Of a stretch of DNA of 5,050 nt, positions 1-4,531 are shown piece by piece (position 1 is the stretch's first letter; each line of letters opens with the position of its first letter). The notes under the pieces were generated by a model. The model did no database searches. It was not told where the DNA came from and saw only the letters and a program-made list of their open reading frames with translations. Source of the DNA: Chlamydiota bacterium (GTDB lineage Bacteria; Chlamydiota; Chlamydiia; Chlamydiales; Rhabdochlamydiaceae); assembly GCA_013041585.1 (NCBI GenBank), contig JABEVM010000089.1, positions 1 through 5,050 of the forward strand. Direction: 5' to 3'. The position numbers and the translations under genes are program-made.

Positions 1-139
1 TTCCATATCCGTGGATATTTCCGCGGCAGAGGTTCATCCGGGAGATGTCTTGGAAAAAATCATCGAAGAATGTGCTCGTATTGGGGTAAAAGAGTTTAAG
101 CGCGCCGATTTTCAATTTGAAGGAATGGCTCTCGTATAA
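1..139 (+). CDS. C-terminal end of an unidentified protein (5' truncated)
   Basis: An open frame enters from the left edge (first full codon at 2-4) and ends at TAA 137-139, giving the last 45 residues of a protein. The tail reads as a beta-strand (SISVDIS), then a helix around VLEKIIEECARIGVKEF, and ends in ADFQFEGMALV. I do not recognise the family. The pattern of a strand, a turn and then a helix ending in 'aGVkef' faintly recalls the C-terminal periplasmic part of ExbD/TolR proteins, but that rests on very little sequence and should not be used as a name. Codon use looks like a real gene. A tRNA gene starts eight bases after the stop with no terminator between them, so the two may share a transcript. 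Confidence 0.7.
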   Translation, partial: SISVDISAAEVHPGDVLEKIIEECARIGVKEFKRADFQFEGMALV

Positions 140-147
140 ATTATTAT

Positions 148-222
148 CTGGGTGTAGCGCAGCTTGGCTAGCGCACCAGCATGGGGTGTTGGGGGTCGTA
201 GGTTCGAATCCTATCACCCAGA
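148..222 (+). tRNA. tRNA-Pro (anticodon GGG)
   Basis: A complete cloverleaf can be drawn by hand. The acceptor stem is CTGGGTG 148-154 with CACCCAG 215-221, seven pairs, and the discriminator is A222. The D stem is GCGC 157-160 with GCGC 171-174, closing a loop that contains GG. The anticodon stem is CCAGC 176-180 with GTTGG 188-192 (one G-T pair), around the loop ATGGGGT 181-187. The anticodon is GGG at 183-185, preceded by T33 and followed by G37, as expected for a proline tRNA reading CCC/CCU. The variable loop is 193-197. The T stem is GTAGG 198-202 with CCTAT 210-214, around TTCGAAT. CCA is not encoded, so the end must be added by the CCA-adding enzyme. The gene lies eight bases after the stop of the upstream gene. 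Its last nine bases overlap the end of the minus-strand methyltransferase gene. Confidence 0.96.
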
Positions 223-1386
223 TTTTCGTAAAATACACAGAACTTCAATTTGATTTGTTCCAGGAAAAAGTAAATACCCTTCAGCAAAATCAATTTTCCA
301 TCCCATTGATTTTAAAAATTCTACATCTCTTTTAAATGAAGAAAAATAGCAGCTGACATAGACAATTTGTTCTAAACAATCTGATTGTGATATCGCTTCT
401 AGAACTAATTTATCCACACCTTTTCTTGGCGGGTCGACAATCAAAACTTCACAATCTCTTAAAAAAGAAGTAGATCCTTCCGCAGAAAGCGTGTGGAAGG
501 AAATTTTCATTTTTTCTTTTTCTGAAAGCATGTTTTTAGTCTTTTCAAAACACTCTTTTGCGTACAGGTTAATCTCACTACAAATCACTGAAGAAGATTT
601 CTCTAACACAGAAAATCCAATCACCCCAATTCCAGCATAAAGTTCAACCACTCTTTTTTGAGGATCCATTTTTTCGTTTAAGGAAAGTACAAGCTTTTCA
701 AAAAGAGAAAAATGAGCTTGTGAAAAAGAAGCTGGGTGCAAATAGATTTCTTTACCCAGTAACTGCTGCTTTAAAAATTTCTCGCCAAAATACAAAAACC
801 AGAAATCGCCAAAAATCGTATTAGAGGCTTTGTTGTTGCAGTTAATCCAAATTGAATGCCACAGGTCATCTTTTGAAAGATCTTGCAAAAATGAGGCTAT
901 TTGAGGCCTCTTTAAAACTTCATCGTCCTTTGCATTGAATACAATGGTTAGTTGAATCTTGTTTGACTTTTCTTGGGCCACAAACTGCGTATACCGTAAA
1001 TCTCCTCTCGAAGAAATTTCGTGATATGGAGTGATTTTATGTTTACACATGCATTCACGTAAAATTTTGACTGCGCTATTGATCAGCGGATGGTGCATAG
1101 GGCAATTCGGGATGGAGATAATATCGTGCGTTCCTTTCTTAAAGAGGCCGATCTCTGGATTTCCACTTTCACCCCTAACAGCGAGCTTAGCCCGCATTCG
1201 CCACCCAGTTAACTTTTCCTCATTCAAAGAAAAACTTACCCCCTCTTCTAAAAAAAAGTTTTTCATTTCTAAGAAAATAGGAGGGCAATGAAAATCTTTT
1301 TGTACCTCACAACCGCCGCACTCAGAAAAGAGAGGACAAGCTAAAAAAGATGTTTTTGTGGAAAAGTCTGTTGTTTTCTTGTTCAT
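214..1386 (-). CDS. rlmD: 23S rRNA (uracil-5-)-methyltransferase, RlmD/RumA (TrmA) family
   Basis: This is a 390-residue cytoplasmic enzyme of the TrmA/RumA family, which transfers a methyl group from S-adenosylmethionine to C5 of uracil in RNA. The RlmD target in E. coli is U1939 of 23S rRNA. Four cysteines match the family [4Fe-4S] site: C17-x5-C23-x2-C26 and C95 in 'IPNCPMHHP'. 'HPASFSQAHF' near 217-226 is the conserved stretch before the SAM-binding strand and glycine loop 'VVELYAGIGVIGF' (246-258). 'VDPPRKG' (317-323) follows, then 'IVYVSC' with nucleophile C346. E381 in the tail 'NQIEVL' is the likely general base. The N-terminal TRAM domain of E. coli RlmD (433 residues) is absent. The ATG at 1384-1386 is preceded by an in-frame TGA three codons upstream, and the next Met (41) would remove three of the cluster cysteines, so the start is firm despite no clear ribosome-binding site. 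The stop (214-216) and last codon lie inside the tRNA gene on the other strand. RlmC or RlmCD specificity cannot be excluded. Confidence 0.93.
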   Translation of the reverse strand: MNKKTTDFSTKTSFLACPLFSECGGCEVQKDFHCPPIFLEMKNFFLEEGVSFSLNEEKLTGWRMRAKLAVRGESGNPEIGLFKKGTHDIISIPNCPMHHPLINSAVKILRECMCKHKITPYHEISSRGDLRYTQFVAQEKSNKIQLTIVFNAKDDEVLKRPQIASFLQDLSKDDLWHSIWINCNNKASNTIFGDFWFLYFGEKFLKQQLLGKEIYLHPASFSQAHFSLFEKLVLSLNEKMDPQKRVVELYAGIGVIGFSVLEKSSSVICSEINLYAKECFEKTKNMLSEKEKMKISFHTLSAEGSTSFLRDCEVLIVDPPRKGVDKLVLEAISQSDCLEQIVYVSCYFSSFKRDVEFLKSMGWKIDFAEGYLLFPGTNQIEVLCILRKSG

Positions 1387-1564
1387 TATGTATCAAAAGC
1401 TGTGTAAAAAATTCCTTTCCGATCAAAAAACCCCACTTCCAAACAAAGTAAGAACAATCTATCTACATATTTTCTTCATAGGAAAAGTATGCGGTATTAT
1501 AAACAATCCCACACAAATAGAAGAAGAGGAGAATTTATTTAATACATATCTTCTTTCTTAAGAG

Positions 1565-1595
1565 TTGGTGGAAATTGCGCATAACTTGCTATAGT
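1565..1595 (+). promoter_or_regulatory. Possible distal promoter of the glmU-ispA unit
   Basis: TATAGT at 1590-1595 matches five of six bases of the sigma-70 type -10 box. It carries an upstream TG (1587-1588), making an extended -10 (TGCTATAGT). A weak -35-like TTGGTG lies at 1565-1570 with a long 19-base spacer. It points toward the acetyltransferase gene about 125 bases downstream. The region is A+T-rich, so a chance match is quite possible. Confidence 0.3.
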
Positions 1596-1682
1596 CTTTT
1601 TCTCAAGAACAGCCAGGAAAGTAAAAAAATAATTGAATTACCTAAATAAAAATTTCTTGGATCTTCTTTTAAAATCGAGAGA

Positions 1683-1691
1683 TGTTATATT
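1683..1691 (+). promoter_or_regulatory. Possible proximal extended -10 promoter of the glmU-ispA unit
   Basis: TGTTATATT has the extended -10 layout (TG, one base, then TATATT, five of six matches to TATAAT). No good -35 lies at the usual distance; only TTCTTT at 1664-1669 is near. A start about seven bases downstream would give a leader of roughly 20 bases that still contains the ribosome-binding site. This is inference from motif alone. Confidence 0.35.
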
Positions 1692-1707
1692 TGTACGCAG
1701 CAAAGAT

Positions 1708-1713
1708 AGGAAG
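1708..1713 (+). promoter_or_regulatory. Ribosome-binding site of the glmU-like gene
   Basis: AGGAAG lies five bases before the ATG at 1719 and supports that start over any later methionine (the next in frame is residue 16). Confidence 0.7.
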
Positions 1714-1718
1714 CTTCT

Positions 1719-2378
1719 ATGAAAGAATTTTCTTCTGAGACTTTTTTTTGTTTGAATGACTTTATGCATAAGGAGTTGTTTTTACAAATTGATTTTGTCT
1801 GGCAAGCCCTGCAAAACCTAGAAAAATACTTACATAAACAAAACCTAGGTAAGATCGAAGTTGAGATTCCTCCTGGAGTATATCTTGAAGATAAATCTAA
1901 AATTTCTATAGGAAAAGGAACCGTTCTTGAACCGGGCGCTTACATCAAGGGACCTTGTATCATCGGACCTAATTGCAGGATTGTCCATGGAGCCTACATA
2001 CGCGAGAGTGTAGTTACAGGAAGTCATTGCGTAATCGGTCATGCAACAGAAGTAAAACATTCAATACTTTTGAATCGAGTTGAAGCTCCTCATTTTAATT
2101 ATGTTGGAGATTCGATTTTAGGAAATGATTCACATTTAGGAGCGGGAGCGAACTGCGCAAACTTGCGTCTTGATAAAAAGCTAATTGCTTTTTACTACGA
2201 AGGAAAAAAAATCGAAACCGGATTGAAAAAGCTTGGACTGATTTTAGGTGATGGTGCGCAAATCGGTTGCAATGCTGTAACAAATCCAGGAACTTTTTTA
2301 GGGAAAAATTCTATTTGCTATCCATGCACTCATGTGAATGGGTATGGTAAAGAGAACTCAATTTATAAAGGCTCATAG
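1719..2378 (+). CDS. glmU: GlmU-like N-acetyltransferase, single-domain left-handed beta-helix protein
   Basis: This 219-residue protein corresponds to the C-terminal half of GlmU, which acetylates glucosamine-1-phosphate with acetyl-CoA on the way to UDP-GlcNAc. The N-terminal uridylyltransferase domain is missing; about 45 mostly helical residues take its place. From about residue 62 to 205 there are hexapeptide repeats of the left-handed beta-helix type ('SIGKGTVLEPGAYIKG', 'CIIGPNCRI', 'CVIGHATEVKHS'). 'HFNYVGDSILG' (125-135) aligns with the GlmU active-site strand around E. coli His363 and Tyr366, giving H125 and Y128. 'HLGAGANCANLRLD' (139-152) aligns with the GlmU segment 'IGAGTITCNYDG'. 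An insertion at about 153-165 precedes 'ETGLKKLGLILGDGAQIG', a form seen in archaeal and other GlmU-like enzymes. Length and architecture match, from memory, the protein annotated glmU next to ispA in Chlamydia. The acceptor sugar is inferred; another sugar acetyltransferase role is possible. It probably heads an operon with the next gene. Confidence 0.85.
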   Translation: MKEFSSETFFCLNDFMHKELFLQIDFVWQALQNLEKYLHKQNLGKIEVEIPPGVYLEDKSKISIGKGTVLEPGAYIKGPCIIGPNCRIVHGAYIRESVVTGSHCVIGHATEVKHSILLNRVEAPHFNYVGDSILGNDSHLGAGANCANLRLDKKLIAFYYEGKKIETGLKKLGLILGDGAQIGCNAVTNPGTFLGKNSICYPCTHVNGYGKENSIYKGS

Positions 2379-2388
2379 AAAAAACAAT

Positions 2389-2393
2389 AAGGG
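2389..2393 (+). promoter_or_regulatory. Ribosome-binding site that sets the ispA start
   Basis: AAGGG lies four bases before ATG 2398-2400. The same frame is open back to an ATG at 2338, but that codon has no ribosome-binding site and would overlap the preceding gene by 41 bases. The start at 2398 is therefore preferred. Confidence 0.6.
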
Positions 2394-2397
2394 TTGT

Positions 2398-3327
2398 ATG
2401 TATACATATTCTCCAGAGGTTTTGTCAGATAAATCTATCGCTACTTCTTCCCACTTTTTTCATCTTAGGGACAAGATCGAGCAAGAAATTGCCAAAAGCA
2501 TTGTTTTTTTAGGAGAGAAAAATAAACTTCGTGATGCATGTGAATATGCTTTAACAGGTGGCGGAAAACGTTTTCGTCCTTTGATTGTTCTTATGATAGG
2601 CGAGGCTCTAGATCAGGGGTTATGTGTTTGTGAAGCGGCTCTTTCTGTTGAATATTTTCATACCGCTTCTTTGATTGCCGATGATCTTCCCTGTATGGAC
2701 AATGATGATGAAAGAAGGGATAAACCGGCTGTTCATAAAGTTTATGGTGAGACAATTGCATTACTTGCAAGCTACGCGTTAATTACATCTGCTTTCGAAA
2801 AAATTCATCGCAATACCGTTTCTATGAGAGAGTCTGGAACGTCTTTTGCCTCATGGAGTGATAGAGCTGGGATTGTTGCGCTTGAAAGCGCGACTCATTG
2901 CGCTGGTATTTTAGGTGCAACTGGCGGTCAATTTTTAGATTTATTTCCCCCTAATTACAACCTAGAGACAATGCGTAAATTGATTTACAAAAAAACCGTA
3001 ACTTTATTTGAGGTTGCATTTGTCTTTGGTTGGGTTTTTGGTGGGGGCGATTTTGCTAAACTTGAAATTGTAAAAAGAGCAGCTTATCATCTTGGAATGG
3101 CTTTTCAAATTGCTGATGACTTAGGTGACGTTCAACAGGATGAAAGAAACCAAAGAGAGATGAATATTGTTAGGGTTGTGGGAAAAGAGCGAGCAATTCA
3201 CATGTTTGAAGAAGAGATGGTTTACTTTCAAAGATATTTGAAAGACCTCCATTTAGACACCCCATCCTTTAAGAAGATGGGGGATATGCTTATTCAGCTT
3301 TCTTTGGCAAACAGCCAAAAGCTGTAA
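2398..3327 (+). CDS. ispA: Farnesyl/geranylgeranyl diphosphate synthase (trans-polyprenyl synthetase family)
   Basis: This 309-residue, all-helical cytoplasmic prenyltransferase condenses isopentenyl diphosphate with allylic diphosphates to give C15 or C20 products. These feed undecaprenyl phosphate and quinone synthesis. 'GGGKRFRP' (54-61) is the isopentenyl diphosphate-binding motif. 'DDLPCMDND' (95-103) is the first aspartate-rich motif, in its DDxxxxD form with the two-residue insertion typical of bacterial FPP and type II GGPP synthases. 'FQIADDLGD' (236-244) holds the second, DDxxD. The fifth residue before the first motif is Ala90, where bacterial FPP synthases usually carry an aromatic residue, which hints at a product longer than C15. 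Two positions look unusual: 'KKTVTLFEVA' where KTG is normal, and 'RRDKP' where RRGKP is common. The gene starts 19 bases after the acetyltransferase stop and is probably co-transcribed with it. It ends three bases from the recA stop. The family is certain; the exact product is not. Confidence 0.93.
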   Translation: MYTYSPEVLSDKSIATSSHFFHLRDKIEQEIAKSIVFLGEKNKLRDACEYALTGGGKRFRPLIVLMIGEALDQGLCVCEAALSVEYFHTASLIADDLPCMDNDDERRDKPAVHKVYGETIALLASYALITSAFEKIHRNTVSMRESGTSFASWSDRAGIVALESATHCAGILGATGGQFLDLFPPNYNLETMRKLIYKKTVTLFEVAFVFGWVFGGGDFAKLEIVKRAAYHLGMAFQIADDLGDVQQDERNQREMNIVRVVGKERAIHMFEEEMVYFQRYLKDLHLDTPSFKKMGDMLIQLSLANSQKL

Positions 3328-3332
3328 TTTTT
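3303..3332 (+). terminator. Possible weak terminator at the end of ispA
   Basis: Two overlapping inverted repeats lie across the ispA stop codon. One is TTTGGC 3303-3308 with GCCAAA 3314-3319 (six pairs, loop AAACA). The other is ACAGC 3311-3315 with GCTGT 3321-3325 (five pairs, loop CAAAA), followed after two bases by TTTTT 3328-3332. The second has the order expected of an intrinsic terminator for ispA, but the stem is short and only moderately G+C-rich. The two stems share bases 3311-3319, so only one can form at a time. There is no comparable T-tract for recA on the other strand. Confidence 0.35.
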
Positions 3333-4398
3333 ACACTTCTACAAGTTCTGGTTGCGCTGCTGTTTCTTCTTCTTTTTTAAAGAGGAGATCTTTCTTAGCT
3401 TCCACTTGTTGCATAATTGTTTTTTCGAGTTCTTCAACTAGTTTTGGTTGCTTTTTCAATTCTTCTCTTGCAACTTCTCTTCCTTGACCTAATCGATTTC
3501 CATTATAGCTGAGCCAAGATCCTTTTTTCTCAATAATACCTAGGTCAACTCCGAGATCAAGGATAGAGCCAATTCGTGAAATGCCTTCATTGAAAAGGAT
3601 GTCAAATTCTGCAGATCTGAAAGGTGGCGCCATTTTGTTTTTTACAACTTTGACCTTTACTCTATTTCCAACTTCTTGGTTGTCACTCCCTTTAATTCCG
3701 CCAATTCTACGGATATCCATACGGATAGAAGCATAGAATTTTAAAGCTCTTCCACCAGTCGTTGTTTCTGGGTTTCCAAACATAACACCAATTTTCTCTC
3801 TGATCTGGTTGATGAAGATTGCGCATGTATTACTTTTAGATAAAGTGGAGGTGAGTTTTCTCAGCGCTTGCGACATCATTCTTGCTTGAAGTCCTACGTG
3901 TGAATCTCCAATTTCCCCTTCGAGTTCGCTTTTAGGTACGAGGGCCGCTACCGAGTCAATTACAATCAAATCGACAGCATTTGATCTAGCTAGCATCTCT
4001 GCAATATTTAGGGCGTCTTCCCCTGAATCGGGTTGGGAAATCATGAGTTCGTCTAGGTTAACTCCAATTTTTGCAGCATATCCGGGATCTAAAGCGTGTT
4101 CTGCGTCGATATAAGCTGCTACGCCGCCATTTTTTTGTGTATTGGCTACAATATGTGTGGCAAGTGTTGATTTTCCCGATGATTCTGGTCCGTAGATTTC
4201 AATAATTCTTCCACGTGGAACACCGCCAATTCCTAGAGCGATATCTAAATTAATTGCTCCCGTTTTGATAACGCTAATTTCTCTTTTGGCAGAATGTTTG
4301 CCTAAGGTCATCAAAGAACCTTCTCCGAATTGTTTTTCAATGTGTGCAATCGCAAGCTCGAGAGCTTTCTTTTTGGCTGAATCTTGATTTTGTTGCAT
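3331..4398 (-). CDS. recA: Recombinase RecA
   Basis: This 355-residue ATP-dependent DNA strand-exchange protein acts in homologous recombination and recombinational repair. The Walker A motif is 'GPESSGKST' (70-78). The catalytic glutamate lies in 'YIDAEHALD' (E100), Walker B is 'LIVIDSVAAL' (144-153), and 'FINQIREKIG' (195-204) leads into the L2 DNA-binding loop ('NPETTTGGRALKFY', 209-222). The C-terminal domain ends in an acidic tail (EEE at 343-345, final ELVEV), as is usual. Length is normal for the family (about 350). I chose the ATG at 4396-4398 because AAGGGA lies six bases upstream on the minus strand and the protein then begins at the usual RecA N-terminus (MQQNQDSAKKKALELAI). The frame stays open for 82 more codons upstream, but that stretch is unlike RecA. 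The gene converges on ispA and is divergent from glk. No LexA-type palindrome is visible upstream, so I see no sign of SOS control. Confidence 0.98.
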   Translation of the reverse strand: MQQNQDSAKKKALELAIAHIEKQFGEGSLMTLGKHSAKREISVIKTGAINLDIALGIGGVPRGRIIEIYGPESSGKSTLATHIVANTQKNGGVAAYIDAEHALDPGYAAKIGVNLDELMISQPDSGEDALNIAEMLARSNAVDLIVIDSVAALVPKSELEGEIGDSHVGLQARMMSQALRKLTSTLSKSNTCAIFINQIREKIGVMFGNPETTTGGRALKFYASIRMDIRRIGGIKGSDNQEVGNRVKVKVVKNKMAPPFRSAEFDILFNEGISRIGSILDLGVDLGIIEKKGSWLSYNGNRLGQGREVAREELKKQPKLVEELEKTIMQQVEAKKDLLFKKEEETAAQPELVEV

Positions 4399-4404
4399 AA
4401 ATAT

Positions 4405-4410
4405 TCCCTT
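4405..4410 (-). promoter_or_regulatory. Ribosome-binding site that sets the recA start
   Basis: On the minus strand AAGGGA precedes the ATG at 4398 by six bases. The alternative in-frame methionines 12 and 13 codons upstream have no such site, which fixes the recA start. Confidence 0.75.
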
Positions 4411-4432
4411 TCTGGTTTTTACTTTTTCTCTC

Positions 4433-4459
4433 ATCATACAAAATTTCTTGTTCTGTGAA
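4433..4459 (-). promoter_or_regulatory. Candidate recA promoter
   Basis: Read on the minus strand, TTCACA (4454-4459, five of six matches to TTGACA) and TATGAT (4433-4438, five of six to TATAAT) are separated by 15 bases. That spacing is shorter than the usual 16-18. Transcription from it would start near 4426 and give a leader of about 30 bases containing the ribosome-binding site. Both boxes are good matches but the spacing weakens the call. Confidence 0.4.
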
Positions 4460-4510
4460 TAGTGAAATAGATGTAGAGATTTTTTGTCATATTTTTGATA
4501 GTGAGGATAG
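4459..4510 (+). repeat. Imperfect direct repeat in the recA-glk intergenic region
   Basis: ATAGTGAAATAG (4459-4470) and ATAGTGAGGATAG (4498-4510) are near-copies whose starts are 39 bases apart. The first touches the candidate recA -35 box. The second lies between a -35-like TTGTCA (4484-4489) and the glk ribosome-binding site. They could be regulator-binding sites, but short A+T-rich repeats also arise by chance. Confidence 0.3.
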
Positions 4511-4513
4511 GTA
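4484..4513 (+). promoter_or_regulatory. Very tentative glk promoter
   Basis: TTGTCA at 4484-4489 matches five of six bases of the -35 consensus and faces glk. At the expected distance there is only a poor -10 (TAGGTA at 4508-4513, spacer 18). The leader would be short, with the ribosome-binding site almost at the transcription start. The poor -10 could mean dependence on an activator or simply a wrong call. Confidence 0.2.
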
Positions 4514-4520
4514 GATAAAA

Positions 4521-4525
4521 AAGGA
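4521..4525 (+). promoter_or_regulatory. Ribosome-binding site of glk
   Basis: AAGGA lies six bases before the ATG at 4532-4534. This supports that start, which also places the first beta-strand 'MILTGDIGGT' at the very N-terminus, as expected of a glucokinase. Confidence 0.75.
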
Positions 4526-4531
4526 AACAAG

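Larger units (their letters stand above)
1387..1718. other. Non-coding region between divergent rlmD and glmU-like genes
   Basis: This 332-base A+T-rich stretch separates two divergent genes. A short plus-strand open frame of 57 codons (ATG at 1388, stop near 1561) crosses it. It has no ribosome-binding site, no recognisable motif and a composition like the surrounding non-coding DNA, so I do not call it a gene. I see no tRNA or rRNA, no strong hairpin and no insertion-sequence ends. The right half contains two extended -10-like elements facing the glmU-like gene. No convincing promoter for rlmD was found on the minus strand. Confidence 0.6.

Noticed and set aside
117..335. Plus-strand 72-codon open frame running through the tRNA gene
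   Set aside because: It overlaps tRNA-Pro and the rlmD 3' end, has no ribosome-binding site and shows no recognisable motif.
1031..1291. Plus-strand 86-codon frame inside rlmD
   Set aside because: It lies wholly antisense to a well-supported gene and has no features of its own.
1515..1560. Loose inverted repeat (AAGAAGA / TCTTCTT) as a terminator or regulatory RNA
   Set aside because: It is a purine/pyrimidine-rich stem of about seven A+T-rich pairs with a long loop and no T-tract, which is expected by chance in such sequence.
1358..1561. Plus-strand 67-codon open frame at the rlmD 5' end and in the following gap
   Set aside because: There is no ribosome-binding site before either possible ATG (1358, 1388). 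It is partly antisense to rlmD, and its composition and lack of motifs suggest a chance frame. Conservation in relatives would change this.
1845..2283. Two minus-strand frames inside the glmU-like gene
   Set aside because: Both are shadows of a clear beta-helix coding sequence.
2338..2397. 20-codon N-terminal extension of the polyprenyl synthase
   Set aside because: It overlaps the acetyltransferase gene, lacks a ribosome-binding site and adds nothing typical of the family.
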